64,000 bases of DNA, taken from a bacterium (GTDB taxonomy: Bacteria > UBP6 > UBA1177). Made by a program: the position numbers and the translations under genes. The notes beneath the pieces were generated by a model that saw nothing but the letters and a program-made list of their open reading frames with translations, did no database searches and was not told where the DNA came from. The stretch covers positions 36,039 through 100,038 of the forward strand of contig JAFYIZ010000041.1 in NCBI GenBank assembly GCA_017538365.1. The letters run 5' to 3'. Shown piece by piece: positions 1 to 8,923 of the stretch. The first letter of the stretch is position 1; each line of letters begins with the position of its first letter.

Positions 1-176
1 AGAGAGAGAACTTCCTGCTTTACGACATTTGCCGCCGGAGTCGAAATATCCGACACCATGAAAGTCTTTATCGAAAAACGTCCGCGCATGATTGAAGCTC
101 CGACTTCGGAAACGCCGAGCTTTTTCATCAAAAGCCCGTATTCTTCTTCGTGCACATCAAAAGGAAATACCCGCAT
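1..176 (-). CDS. folP: Dihydropteroate synthase, N-terminal part (runs off the window)
   Basis: Fifty-eight codons are open from an ATG at 176-174 to the window edge. The peptide contains GVSEVGASIMRGRF and then TPAANVVKQEVLS. This matches the N-terminal lead-in of long-form dihydropteroate synthases, where a 'GVDP.G..IM' stretch is followed by 'AANILKQEMLS'. The enzyme joins pterin pyrophosphate to p-aminobenzoate in cytoplasmic folate synthesis. The catalytic barrel lies outside the window, so the call rests on this short pattern. A GAGG ribosome site sits 5 nt before the ATG. The gene starts 25 nt after the stop of the MopE-like lipoprotein and is probably the last visible gene of the leftward operon. 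Confidence 0.72.
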   Translation of the reverse strand, partial: MRVFPFDVHEEEYGLLMKKLGVSEVGASIMRGRFSIKTFMVSDISTPAANVVKQEVLS

Positions 177-201
177 TTGAGCCTCAAAAACAACCGGAAA
201 T

Positions 202-1797
202 TTATTTCGGAGCGATACCGGGTTTGCCTGCGACTTCATACCACTGGAAATTGTCTATGAGAACCATACTATCCCAAATGTGGTCGTTCGTATCCCAAAG
301 AGCCATTCTGAGTTTGAAATCTTCGCCCGGAACGATATTTCCGCGGACTTCGAGCCAGCCGGTAGCACCATGGGCATTTTCCATTGTAACAGCACCGATC
401 ACACCGCTCGGACATACATTCGGTGTAAAAGGAGTTCCCTTGAGTTCGTCATCGTTCTGGCAGCTCTGGTAAGCAGGTCTTGGACAGCAGACAGTGAAAA
501 GACCCGATTTTGCAAGGTTTATGCCGAGCGGATTGCCTAGGCTGTCCATCGCGATATTTTTGTCAGCCGGATTCTGAAAATTCGGATCAGTCGATTGGAA
601 AGCGGTATCAAGAAGCATTACGAAAAAGTCGTTGTACTGGCATACGAACTGCGGAAACTCACTGCTGATGTAGAAAACATTCAAACCGAACGCCGCTGCA
701 TTTTTCGGAGCACGGATTTCAAGCTCAAGCATAACAGGATCATTTAACGGCGGTTTTCCGGGATCGCTCGTCTGACCGCCTATGATTCCTCCGCCGCTGC
801 ATGCCGGCGAATCGGGGAAAGTCTGACCGCCGTTTGCACTAAACCAGTCTGCAGGTGCCTCGCTCTGAGTTTCGTTATTGACTGAAAATTCATCCTGACC
901 GGCAGAGACCTTACCCGTTGAAAAAGCAAGGAATGAATTTCCCGCTTTCGGCTTCAAAACATTGCCGTAGCCCGTAAGAACAGCGTGCTGCTGAGCCGGA
1001 ATCGTCCCTTCGGTTCCGTCGGGAAAAAGGAGTTTTGCGCTTAACACACCGAACGTCTGGTTCTCAGTTACGGGGCAGAGGTCGATTGACTGAGCCATAT
1101 CCACAGGATTTGTCGTATCAGCAGCGATACCGGTGTCGCATGCGGAAACAACTTCGTCGACCTGACCGTTGCAGTTGTCATCAACACCGTTTTCCGGCAC
1201 TTCAAATGAAGAGGGATTGACTTTTTCAGGGTCACCGGTGCAGTCCCAACCTGTTTCGCAGCAGTCACCGCTGCAGTAAGTATAGCCGTCTCCGTCAATA
1301 TCGACCGCGTTTTCAGGGGTTGTATCCTGACCGTCACAGTCCTGATCGATACCGTCATTGCATATTTCAGTCTGCGGAATCACCTGTTCTCTGCATTCGC
1401 TCCAGTCAGTTCCGTCTTCGACACACTCTTTATAACCTTTTTTGCATATTCCGACACCGACTGTGCCGCTCGGACCTTCATAACATTCAGTGCGTTCTCC
1501 GGGAGTGCAGGTAACGTATATTCCGCCGGAACTCTGATTAGCGTCTTCATCAGGGTTCTGAGTGCCGTCAGCGGCACCTCCGTCAGGGTTTTCCCCGTCA
1601 TGAGTGCCGCTGTTGTCGTCAGTTTTCCCGTCGTCTCCCGTTACATTTTCCGGGATACACTTGCCAAGTCCCTGATCGCAGATAAAGCCTGTTGCGCAGT
1701 CTTCATTCTGCTCGCAGTAATCATCATCGTCGCCGCCGCATGAAATCATGAACACAAGCGACAAAAACATAATGGCAACCAGAGCAATTTTCTTCAT
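202..1797 (-). CDS. Lipoprotein with MopE-like Asp/Cys metal-binding motifs
   Basis: A 531-residue exported lipoprotein. The signal peptide ends in FMISC, so Cys20 would be lipidated, and four Asp follow after two Gly. Residues 27-50 form a small Cys module (CEQNEDCATGFICD). A Gly/Asp/Asn linker follows, then a second Cys module near 95-140. NDGIDQDCDG and DGVDDNCNGQVDE-type repeats near 145-215 are the pattern of the MopE-like putative metal-binding repeat. The remaining 300 residues resemble a beta-rich surface domain I cannot name; phrases such as SFLAFSTGK and NAAAFGLNVFYISSEFP occur in other delta/myxobacterial surface proteins. A GGAGG site precedes the ATG. It lies between the histidine kinase gene and folP in one orientation. 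The function is unknown; calcium binding by the Asp repeats is inference. Confidence 0.8.
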   Translation of the reverse strand: MKKIALVAIMFLSLVFMISCGGDDDDYCEQNEDCATGFICDQGLGKCIPENVTGDDGKTDDNSGTHDGENPDGGAADGTQNPDEDANQSSGGIYVTCTPGERTECYEGPSGTVGVGICKKGYKECVEDGTDWSECREQVIPQTEICNDGIDQDCDGQDTTPENAVDIDGDGYTYCSGDCCETGWDCTGDPEKVNPSSFEVPENGVDDNCNGQVDEVVSACDTGIAADTTNPVDMAQSIDLCPVTENQTFGVLSAKLLFPDGTEGTIPAQQHAVLTGYGNVLKPKAGNSFLAFSTGKVSAGQDEFSVNNETQSEAPADWFSANGGQTFPDSPACSGGGIIGGQTSDPGKPPLNDPVMLELEIRAPKNAAAFGLNVFYISSEFPQFVCQYNDFFVMLLDTAFQSTDPNFQNPADKNIAMDSLGNPLGINLAKSGLFTVCCPRPAYQSCQNDDELKGTPFTPNVCPSGVIGAVTMENAHGATGWLEVRGNIVPGEDFKLRMALWDTNDHIWDSMVLIDNFQWYEVAGKPGIAPK

Positions 1798-1880
1798 TTC
1801 TGCCTCCCAAACAAAAAAATACCGAAAGATTTTACGGAGAAATCAATTTTATGCAATCAAAAAAACTGATGAATAAAAAT

Positions 1881-3596
1881 TCAGGCAGACTTTCTTCTGA
1901 TCGGAATCTCAAGCACAAACGCCGCGCCGCCGAGTGTTGAATCTCCGACATAGAGCTTTCCGCCGGCTTCAGTCGCGAGTTTTCTCGAATGACTTAAGCC
2001 TATTCCCGTGCCGCCCGGTTTTTTGGTGTAGAAATTCTTGAATATCGTCTCACGCTCGCTCTGCGGAACACCGCGCCCAGAATCTTCGACCGAAATCACC
2101 GCAAAATTGCCGTTTTTTCCGATGTTCACTGCGATTTTTCCGCCGTTTTCAAGCTCTTCCCATGCGTTTTTCAGCAGATTGAGCATGATTTCCTTGAACG
2201 ACGAAAGCGAAATCGAGATCGAAAGCGGTTCGCACTTACCGACTGTAAGTTCGATATTTCTCTGCTTGAGTTCTGGAAGATGAAAAGAAAGGAACTCGAC
2301 GAGATCCGTCGGAACTGAAACACCGCTGTCGTTCGCCCCGTTTTTGTTGTAGTTCACTTTTCCCATGTATTCGTTCGTGATCTGCTCGAGCCGCTCGACT
2401 TCCTTCACGACAAGAGAAAGGAGCTGCTTTTTTTCTTCAGGCTCGGTTTTACCGATATTTTCAAGCAGATAGTCGCTGTTCATCTTGATCGTGTTTAGCG
2501 GATTCCTGATTTCGTGAGTGATGCGCGCCGCCATTTCGCCGATCGAAGCGAGACGCTCGCTATTGAGCAGTTTGCTCGAAAGCTCTTCAGACTTCGTTAT
2601 ATTCCTTATAATATAAAAGGTTTCGTTCTGTCCTAAAGAAACCGAAAGCTGATAAGTCTCTTCCCCGTTTACGAATTTGCCTTCTTTTCCGTCGGTTCCG
2701 ACCTTGTCGAAAACGGTTTTCATCTCTTCGCCGATAAAAGACCCGTCCACGCCGAACCAATCCTTCATCGTCCTGTTCACGAAAGTAACACGCCCCGAAG
2801 CCGCAGCCGAAAGTCCTTCCGGAATGGCGTTGAGAAGATCCTCCTTTCTCTTTCCCACGATCTGTTCGCGGGCAAACTTCTTCCCTATTTCGTCGAGTTC
2901 GGCGCTTTTAGCTTCAGTCAGCTTTTTTATCTCTTCCGCAGCGGAAGAAGCCGAAGCGTTTTCACCCAAACCTATTAAAGAAAGCAGACCGGCGACACTT
3001 TTCCTCTTTTTTAAAAGCAGAACCGTCAGAATCACGTTTATCAGTAAAAAGAGAGCCGAAACAGCTATAACGGTTTTGTTGATGAAATCCTGCCACACAA
3101 AGTAGCTGTACTGTAAAATGCCGAGTTTCTGCTTCGCAGCAAGGTCTGCCATATCCTTCAAAGTCGAAATGTCAGTCCGCAGAGAAGCGATTATGCGGGG
3201 TTTTTCCTCGGCAGGCGCCTCTGCAAGTTCCTCACCCTTAGCCGCAATTTTTGCTGAAAAATCCTCAATCCTCGCAGAAAGACGTTCTCCGCTTTCATTC
3301 TTTATGAACGCGGCGTTTCTGCTTATTACGGACTGGATTTTTGTCTGCAGGAAATCATTGGGAAGAGCGTTTTCTTCCGATTTTTCGTACATGGAGGCCA
3401 AACTGTCGAGAGAATCGAGATCAGCCTTGAAACTGCCGGCATCGGCAAAAAAAGAAGTCTCTTTTTCTATCGAATGACCGAGAATGTTTGAATCGGTAAA
3501 ATTGAAACAGACAAAAAGAAAGAGGAAAAACGAAAATAAAAGAGGTAAAAAAATTAGGAACTTATTCTTCAATCTCGCCTGAGACCGCAGTGTCAC
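1881..3596 (-). CDS. Membrane sensor histidine kinase with PAS domain
   Basis: A 571-residue sensor kinase. One membrane helix lies at about 12-33 and another at about 172-194; the roughly 140-residue helical segment between them is the likely periplasmic sensor. A PAS-like region follows at about 250-335 (NRTMKDWFGVDG). The HisKA box carries ERLASIGEMAARITHEIRNP with the phospho-acceptor His near residue 360. The HATPase domain has N-box NLLKNAWEEL, G1 VEDSGRGVP and G2 GGTGIGLSHSRKL. No response regulator is adjacent, so it is an orphan in this window; the NtrC-type regulator at 43907 is only one candidate partner. The GTG start given overlaps the upstream LysM gene by 35 nt. An in-frame TTG nine codons later (before LKNKF) is an alternative. 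Neither has a strong ribosome site, so translational coupling is likely. Confidence 0.88.
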   Translation of the reverse strand: MTLRSQARLKNKFLIFLPLLFSFFLFLFVCFNFTDSNILGHSIEKETSFFADAGSFKADLDSLDSLASMYEKSEENALPNDFLQTKIQSVISRNAAFIKNESGERLSARIEDFSAKIAAKGEELAEAPAEEKPRIIASLRTDISTLKDMADLAAKQKLGILQYSYFVWQDFINKTVIAVSALFLLINVILTVLLLKKRKSVAGLLSLIGLGENASASSAAEEIKKLTEAKSAELDEIGKKFAREQIVGKRKEDLLNAIPEGLSAAASGRVTFVNRTMKDWFGVDGSFIGEEMKTVFDKVGTDGKEGKFVNGEETYQLSVSLGQNETFYIIRNITKSEELSSKLLNSERLASIGEMAARITHEIRNPLNTIKMNSDYLLENIGKTEPEEKKQLLSLVVKEVERLEQITNEYMGKVNYNKNGANDSGVSVPTDLVEFLSFHLPELKQRNIELTVGKCEPLSISISLSSFKEIMLNLLKNAWEELENGGKIAVNIGKNGNFAVISVEDSGRGVPQSERETIFKNFYTKKPGGTGIGLSHSRKLATEAGGKLYVGDSTLGGAAFVLEIPIRRKSA

Positions 3597-4833
3597 CCGC
3601 TTCGAGAGCGGTGATGCTGTTTGTAATGATCGCTACTGAAGTTTTTTCTGCAACCTGAACGACTACGAGCTCGCCGATCATTTCGTACGGAAGCCCTGCC
3701 GGAGAAGCTTTGCCTTCGAATTCCTTGAGACCGTCGCCCTTTCTGTAAACAGAGAGCATAACGCCTTTTTCAACGCCGTCGTCGCTGCCTTTGTCAAGGT
3801 AAACGATGTAGTTCGGACCGTAGAAGAAAGTCGGGTCGTAACCGGTAAGAATCTTCGCCCTGATGTCGGATGAAGGCTCGGTAACTTTTACGCTGTCTTC
3901 TGTTTCAACGTATTCGCGAACATAGAAACCACGCTCGATAGCGTCGTAAGACTTTATGATTTTGACAGTCGCAATCTGAGTATCTTTATCGTCTTTGTCG
4001 TCGTCTTTCTTCTTTTTGCCGATGTCGAGAACTTTGCCTCTGCCGACTATATCGACGATCGAACCGATTTTGTCACCGGTGTCGGGATGTTTGATTTTCT
4101 CTTTGACGTGGATGATTTCAACGTAGTCGCCGATCTGGAAGTGAGGTTTTCCACCTTTTTTCTCTTCTTTGTCGTTGTCTTCTTCATCGTCGTCGCCAAG
4201 CTCTACATATACGTTGTCGCCGGTCGAAAGAAGTTCTTTCGGCTCGAAGGAAGCAACGATTTTCGCCATTTTCTCTTCTTCGGTGTTGCCGACAAAACCT
4301 TTCTGAACAACATCGAAAAGAGTGTCGTCGATCTGTTTGAATCTGTCGACTCTGTATTTTCCGCCGAGTTTTACGAAATTCTTGTAATTTTCCGGCGTAG
4401 CGTCAAGCGTTTTGCCTGTCTGTGCCAGAGAATCGGTTTCACCTTCGTCTTCGTATTCAGCGCTGTAGCCTTCTTCGCCGTTTTCACCGTTTTCAGCATA
4501 CGCATTGGTACCTTCTTCACCTGGCATCATCATTTCGCCTGTCTGACGGAAGGAGATTTTGTCGCCGGGATAAATTCTGTGCGGGTTCTGGATCTGCGGG
4601 TTAAGCGACCAGACTTTCGGCCAGTACCACGGGCTTTTGAGCTCTTTTTCGCTTATATCCCAAAGCGTGTCGCCGGGAACGACTTCATAAGTTTCGGGAG
4701 CTGAATTGAGATCAACGTTGTCGAGATTGATAAAATCGGGAACCGGAACTTCTTCCGCGCTTGCCGGTGGAACTTCTTCGGCAAACATCAGAGTCGAAAA
4801 CATCAAAATGAAAGCAAAAATCATCGTTTTCAT
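3562..4833 (-). CDS. Secreted LysM-domain protein
   Basis: A 423-residue protein with a cleavable signal peptide (MKTMIFAFILMFSTLMFA, then EEVPPASA). A single LysM follows at about 50-97 (VVPGDTLWDISEKELKSPWY to IYPGDKISF), the peptidoglycan-binding fold. 'SPWYWPKVWSLNPQIQNPH' is the LysM variant I know from delta/myxobacterial proteins. A Glu/Asp linker and a roughly 250-residue C-terminal part of unknown fold follow, with two KxD/E-rich loops. I chose ATG 4833 over an upstream start because AGGAG lies six bases before it and the signal peptide begins there. It is first in the leftward operon and probably acts at the cell wall. Its promoter lies at 4882-4909. Confidence 0.85.
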   Translation of the reverse strand: MKTMIFAFILMFSTLMFAEEVPPASAEEVPVPDFINLDNVDLNSAPETYEVVPGDTLWDISEKELKSPWYWPKVWSLNPQIQNPHRIYPGDKISFRQTGEMMMPGEEGTNAYAENGENGEEGYSAEYEDEGETDSLAQTGKTLDATPENYKNFVKLGGKYRVDRFKQIDDTLFDVVQKGFVGNTEEEKMAKIVASFEPKELLSTGDNVYVELGDDDEEDNDKEEKKGGKPHFQIGDYVEIIHVKEKIKHPDTGDKIGSIVDIVGRGKVLDIGKKKKDDDKDDKDTQIATVKIIKSYDAIERGFYVREYVETEDSVKVTEPSSDIRAKILTGYDPTFFYGPNYIVYLDKGSDDGVEKGVMLSVYRKGDGLKEFEGKASPAGLPYEMIGELVVVQVAEKTSVAIITNSITALEAGDTAVSGEIEE

Positions 4834-4865
4834 CGGGAACTCCTTATATCTTATTATAAGACAAA

Positions 4866-4906
4866 ACAAAATAGCCGTGCTATATTACGCAAAAACGCTA
4901 TTTTGT
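4866..4906. promoter_or_regulatory. 10-bp inverted repeat flanking the LysM promoter (candidate operator)
   Basis: ACAAAATAGC (4866-4875) and its exact reverse complement GCTATTTTGT (4897-4906) are separated by 21 bp. The right arm overlaps the -35 element and the left arm falls at about the expected start of transcription. The spacing would suit a dimeric repressor that bridges the promoter. Confidence 0.5.
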
Positions 4907-4909
4907 CAA
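4882..4909 (-). promoter_or_regulatory. Sigma70-type promoter of the LysM operon
   Basis: On the minus strand TTGACA (4909-4904) is separated by 16 bp from TAATAT (4887-4882), 49 bp before the LysM start codon. A 10-bp inverted repeat brackets the promoter (separate entry). Confidence 0.6.
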
Positions 4910-5033
4910 TTTAATTAAATACAATCCGCTGAAAACATGAGATTTTTCGATTTTCAAAGCAGAAAAAGCACCGCAAATTTCCAATTTTTTACCGTTTCCA
5001 TATAATTTTCCGGCTTGATTTCAGGAGGTGAAA

Positions 5034-5666
5034 ATGGAAATCCTAAAAATGCCCGTCGCTCCCATCGGAGCTAACTGTTACATCGTTTCGGAAGCGAATG
5101 TTGCATTCATAATCGATCCCGGAGGCGATGCCGGAAAAATCATAAGAGCCGCAAAAAATTTCGATGTGTGCTATATTCTGCTGACACATGCCCATTTTGA
5201 CCACATCGGCGGACTCAACGACGTAAAAGAGGCGTTTCCCGAAGCAAAAACCGCAGTCCACAAACTTGAAAAAGAGTGGCTTTATTCGGCAGAGCTCAAC
5301 CTTTCGGAAAATTTCGGCTTCGATTCCGTCTACGAACAGAATGTAGACATCGAACTTGAAGACGGCATGACGCTTGATTTCGCCGGAACAAAAATCAAAG
5401 TCCTTCACACACCGGGGCACACACCTGGAAGCACCTGCTTTTACATCGAAAATTCAGGGAAACCCGTTCTTTTTTCGGGCGACACGCTTTTCCAAAGCAG
5501 TATCGGGCGTACCGATTTTCCGGGCGGTTCAGGCAGAAAAATAGTCGAAAGCATCAAAAACAAACTGCTGCCCCTTCCCGATGAAACCGTTGTTTACCCT
5601 GGGCATGACGAAAACACTTCGATCGCACTTGAAAAAAAGCTCAACCCGTTTCTGAACCGCAGTTGA
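5034..5666 (+). CDS. Metallo-beta-lactamase-fold hydrolase (glyoxalase II-like)
   Basis: A 210-residue cytoplasmic protein. It carries the family's metal signature LTHAHFDHIGG (HxHxDH), then HTPGHTPGS, SGDTLFQSSIGRTDFPGG and a final PGHDENT. These supply the His/Asp ligands of a binuclear Zn or Fe centre. The short length and the GRTDFPGG loop match the YcbL/GloB-like type II hydroxyacylglutathione hydrolase family; the true thioester substrate cannot be read from sequence. AGGAGG ends 5 nt before the ATG, which decides this start over an in-frame GTG six bases upstream. Divergent from the LysM operon and followed at 63 nt by a lipoprotein gene. Confidence 0.88.
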   Translation: MEILKMPVAPIGANCYIVSEANVAFIIDPGGDAGKIIRAAKNFDVCYILLTHAHFDHIGGLNDVKEAFPEAKTAVHKLEKEWLYSAELNLSENFGFDSVYEQNVDIELEDGMTLDFAGTKIKVLHTPGHTPGSTCFYIENSGKPVLFSGDTLFQSSIGRTDFPGGSGRKIVESIKNKLLPLPDETVVYPGHDENTSIALEKKLNPFLNRS

Positions 5667-5729
5667 TTTTGATTTGAAAAGAAATTACGATTATCCGTGA
5701 AATTTAATGTTTTTTTTGAGAGGGGTCCG

Positions 5730-7970
5730 ATGAAAAAAATTACCGTTATCCTGCTTTTATCCGCACTCATTCTGATTTTTTCCGCCTGCAGCGGTTCTTC
5801 AAAAAACAAGGAAAAAAGAGAAGAAGGAACTATTTACGGCAGATGTTACGAAAACGGCACCTGCAACGAAGGGCTTACATGCGACACTGAAAACAATGTC
5901 TGCATAAGAGATAACGGGCAACAGACAACCGACTCAGACAATACTGACTCAACTTCAGACAATGATTCGGACATTGCTCCGACAACTGATAACGGCGATT
6001 CCGCTGATGATTCAGACGATTCAACGCCTGAAGAAGAGGAAACAGACACCGAAGTCACTGTAAAGGCCACCAGTTTCGGAAATATCTGCACGGGTCAGGA
6101 GGGATGTTTCGACAATGAAGACGATTTGAAGAAATGTCCGTCCGAAGGCTCGGATTTTTACGGTCAGGATTCGCAATACGCCTCAAAAGGATTGTGCGTT
6201 CCGCAGAAATTTTCTACCGACAGGACAGTTAAAGACGAAAAAATCGTTATTGACGAAAACACCGGTACCCAGTGGCAGTATACAATACCGGAAGAAGAAT
6301 TCTCTCTGGAAGATGCTGAAGAATACTGTGAAAACCTGGTCTACGGAGGCTACAGCGACTGGAGAGTACCGTATCTGATCGAAACAGTGAGCCTGTTCCA
6401 TGACAGTCAAATAAACTGGAAATATTTTCCTTTGCCCGAGTCCGAAAACGTCATCTATATGTGGAGCAGAAATTTTGTCGGTAATTTTTTAGTCAGCATG
6501 TTCTTCGGCGAGACAATAGCACAATACGACAGAGACAATAAAGCTCTGATCCGCTGCGCCAGAGGCGATACTCTTATGAAATTAAGTTACCTTGCAACTG
6601 CCAAGGCGGCAAACGGCGATCTCATTGTAAGGGATACCGCGACAGATCTGATCTGGCAATACGGATATGTTTCCGGCAAAACATGGCAGGAAGCCCTTGA
6701 ATACTGCGAAAATCTTGAATATGCAGGCTACAGCGATTGGAGACTGCCGAATAAAAACGAACTAATCTCTCTCGAATATTCCGGCTATCTGTACTACGGA
6801 TCATCGACAACGTTTCCGAACACGCAATCACTAACTTTATGGTCATCGACCACCGCTCCACAATACTACTATGAATCATCTCTAAAAAGAGACCATGCAT
6901 TCTCAGTGGATTTCGGAACAACCGAATTGATTCACAGCAGTAAAAGTCTTAAGAACTCTGTCCGCTGCGTCCGACACCCGACAAAACCCGCTATGGACAA
7001 CGAACCGGCTGCAGAAAAGTCTGTGACTATCGGAAATATCTGCACGGGAATCAAAAAATGCTACAAAACTCCTCTTTATGAAGCTGTTGCAAACGGTGAA
7101 CTCTTTCAATCGTCAGAAATACCGTGCGATTACGGAGAGGCAAGAGGACAGGATGCACAGCAGGCTGCAAAAGGAGTCTGTCTTCCCCAAAGTTTTTCCA
7201 TTGACGACACCACGGTTGAAAACGAAAAAATCGTAGTTGACAACAACACGGGGCTTCAGTGGCAGCAGACCTTTTCCGAAAGAATATACTATTCAGAAGC
7301 AGACAAATATTGCGCTGAACTAAGTTACGGAGGTCATGATGACTGGAGACTTCCGACTATTCAGGAATTGGCTTCGATTATTGACAACTCCAGAGTTGCT
7401 CCGGCAATGGATACCGATTATTTTCCGGATAGTAGCCAAGATTTCTACTTCTGGACATCTTCACCCTATACCGGCGAACACAATAATTACACGTGGAGCA
7501 TGAATTTTAATTACGGAGGCATATCCGACCAACAGAAAAACAGCACAAATTTTGTCAGATGCGTCAGAGGCGAAAAACTGGCTGTAAATTCGTTCAAGCC
7601 CTTGGTAAAAAAAGGAGATCTCATAATCAAAGACACTCTGTCAGGACTTGTCTGGGCGGCTGATTACACCGGAACACTTTATTGGACTGAAGCCCTTGCC
7701 TACTGCAACGATCTTGATTACGCAGGATATACGGACTGGCGGCTTCCCAACAAAAACGAGCTTCTATCTCTTGTGAACTACGATAAAATCGATCCGGCGT
7801 CTGATTTTCCCGAATTACCTGCTGAAAAGCTATGGTCTTCATCTCCCTTCGATGATTCCTACGATTCAGATTATTACTTTCTGGAAGCTTTTACGATGAG
7901 ATTCTATATGGGCTATTCTTCCTTTGATAGCGTCACCACCCCATTGCTTTTTGCAATCTGCGTAAGATAA
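5730..7970 (+). CDS. Lipoprotein with four DUF1566 (Lcl) units
   Basis: A 746-residue exported lipoprotein. The signal peptide ends IFSAC. A small Cys module (GRCYENGTCNEGLTCD) follows, then an acidic Ser/Thr/Asp linker to about residue 110. Two paired halves follow, each opening with a 'GNICTG' Cys segment and carrying two DUF1566 units, recognisable by D.x.TG.xWQ and the hallmark GYSDWRLPNKNEL (also SDWRVP, DDWRLP, TDWRLP). DUF1566 is common in surface proteins of deltaproteobacteria and related groups; its role is unknown and may be ligand binding. GAGGGG lies upstream of the ATG, so an earlier GTG 11 codons upstream is unlikely. A paralogue with EGF-like spacers is at 18581. Confidence 0.85.
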   Translation: MKKITVILLLSALILIFSACSGSSKNKEKREEGTIYGRCYENGTCNEGLTCDTENNVCIRDNGQQTTDSDNTDSTSDNDSDIAPTTDNGDSADDSDDSTPEEEETDTEVTVKATSFGNICTGQEGCFDNEDDLKKCPSEGSDFYGQDSQYASKGLCVPQKFSTDRTVKDEKIVIDENTGTQWQYTIPEEEFSLEDAEEYCENLVYGGYSDWRVPYLIETVSLFHDSQINWKYFPLPESENVIYMWSRNFVGNFLVSMFFGETIAQYDRDNKALIRCARGDTLMKLSYLATAKAANGDLIVRDTATDLIWQYGYVSGKTWQEALEYCENLEYAGYSDWRLPNKNELISLEYSGYLYYGSSTTFPNTQSLTLWSSTTAPQYYYESSLKRDHAFSVDFGTTELIHSSKSLKNSVRCVRHPTKPAMDNEPAAEKSVTIGNICTGIKKCYKTPLYEAVANGELFQSSEIPCDYGEARGQDAQQAAKGVCLPQSFSIDDTTVENEKIVVDNNTGLQWQQTFSERIYYSEADKYCAELSYGGHDDWRLPTIQELASIIDNSRVAPAMDTDYFPDSSQDFYFWTSSPYTGEHNNYTWSMNFNYGGISDQQKNSTNFVRCVRGEKLAVNSFKPLVKKGDLIIKDTLSGLVWAADYTGTLYWTEALAYCNDLDYAGYTDWRLPNKNELLSLVNYDKIDPASDFPELPAEKLWSSSPFDDSYDSDYYFLEAFTMRFYMGYSSFDSVTTPLLFAICVR

Positions 7971-7977
7971 ACAAAAT

Positions 7978-8005
7978 TTTACTTAAAAAAATCTTTTGCT
8001 ACTAT
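7978..8005 (+). promoter_or_regulatory. Candidate promoter of the cysD-like gene
   Basis: TTTACT (7978-7983), a 16-bp spacer and TACTAT (8000-8005), 21 bp before the ATG. The -35 match is modest. Confidence 0.4.
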
Positions 8006-8026
8006 GCGCCGTTTTTTGGAGGCGAA

Positions 8027-8908
8027 ATGGAACACCTTGACCGCCTTGAGGCGACTTCGATCCACATCATCAGAGAATCTTACGCGAATTTTAAAAATCT
8101 CGGCATGCTCTGGTCAATCGGAAAGGACAGCACTGTTCTGCTCTGGCTTGTGAAAAAGGCGTTTTTCGGTCACGTTCCCTTTCCGCTCATCCACATCGAC
8201 ACGCACTACAAAATTCCCGAAATGATCGAATACCGCGACCACCTCACAAAGGAGTGGCACCTGAACATGGTTGTCGGAGTAAACGAGGAAGCTCTTGCGC
8301 AGAAGGCGACTTTCCCCGACGGAAACGTTGACAGAATCACGTGCTGCCGCAACCTCAAGACTCAGGCACTCAAGGCAACGCTTGACGGCACAGGGAAAAG
8401 ATACGTTTTCAATCACGCGAAAGGCTGCTACGAAATCGACAAATCGCACGAAGCCTTCACCGCAATAATCTTAGGAATCAGAAGCGACGAGGAAGGAAGC
8501 CGCTCGAAAGAACGCTACTTCTCGCCGCGAAACGCATCGAATGAATGGAATATCGGCGACCAGCCGCCCGAATTCTGGAATCAGTTCAAAACCGATTTCG
8601 CGCCGGGAACACACTTGAGGATTCATCCGCTTCTCGACTGGACGGAACTCAACATCTGGGAATATATCGAGCGTGAAAAAATCCCGACAGTTTCGCTTTA
8701 CTACGATCACGGCGAGGGAAAAAGATACCGCTCGCTCGGCTGCTATCCGTGCACATTCCCGGTCGAAAGCACAGCAAAAAATGTTTCCGAAATAATCGAA
8801 GAACTCAAAAGCGGAAAGTTCGCCAAAATCGCGGAACGCTCAGGCAGGGCGCAGGATAAAGACGACGGCGGAGGATTGGAAACTCTCCGGAAAGACGGCT
8901 ATATGTAG
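8027..8908 (+). CDS. cysD: Sulfate adenylyltransferase subunit 2-like protein (CysD family), without CysN
   Basis: A 293-residue protein of the PAPS-reductase/CysD fold. It begins LEATSIHIIRESYANFKN and has the PP-loop WSIGKDSTVLLWL, then HIDTHYKIPEM, ITCCRNLKTQAL, GIRSDEEGSR and a C-terminal GGGLETLRKDGYM, all as in CysD. CysD hydrolyses ATP to adenylate sulfate, with the GTPase CysN as partner. No cysN, cysC or cysH lies in the window, so the enzyme may pair with a distant CysN or serve another adenylylation. Length is close to the usual 300. GGAGG sits 6 nt before the ATG. A long perfect hairpin overlaps its stop codon. Confidence 0.8.
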   Translation: MEHLDRLEATSIHIIRESYANFKNLGMLWSIGKDSTVLLWLVKKAFFGHVPFPLIHIDTHYKIPEMIEYRDHLTKEWHLNMVVGVNEEALAQKATFPDGNVDRITCCRNLKTQALKATLDGTGKRYVFNHAKGCYEIDKSHEAFTAIILGIRSDEEGSRSKERYFSPRNASNEWNIGDQPPEFWNQFKTDFAPGTHLRIHPLLDWTELNIWEYIEREKIPTVSLYYDHGEGKRYRSLGCYPCTFPVESTAKNVSEIIEELKSGKFAKIAERSGRAQDKDDGGGLETLRKDGYM

Positions 8909-8920
8909 CCGTCTTTCCGG
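8887..8920 (+). terminator. 15-bp perfect hairpin spanning the cysD stop codon
   Basis: The arms CCGGAAAGACGGCTA (8887-8901) and TAGCCGTCTTTCCGG (8906-8920) enclose the tetraloop TATG. The TAG stop codon at 8906-8908 is inside the right arm. No U-run follows, so it may act as an RNA 3'-end stabiliser or a factor-assisted terminator. Confidence 0.45.
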
Positions 8921-8923
8921 AAT

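Noticed and set aside
92..540. Plus-strand frames over the start of the window
   Set aside because: They oppose folP and the MopE-like lipoprotein, both supported by family motifs and ribosome sites.
4087..4704. A 205-codon plus-strand frame opposite the LysM gene
   Set aside because: Phe/Val-rich complement of an acidic Lys/Asp/Glu coding region, without ribosome site.
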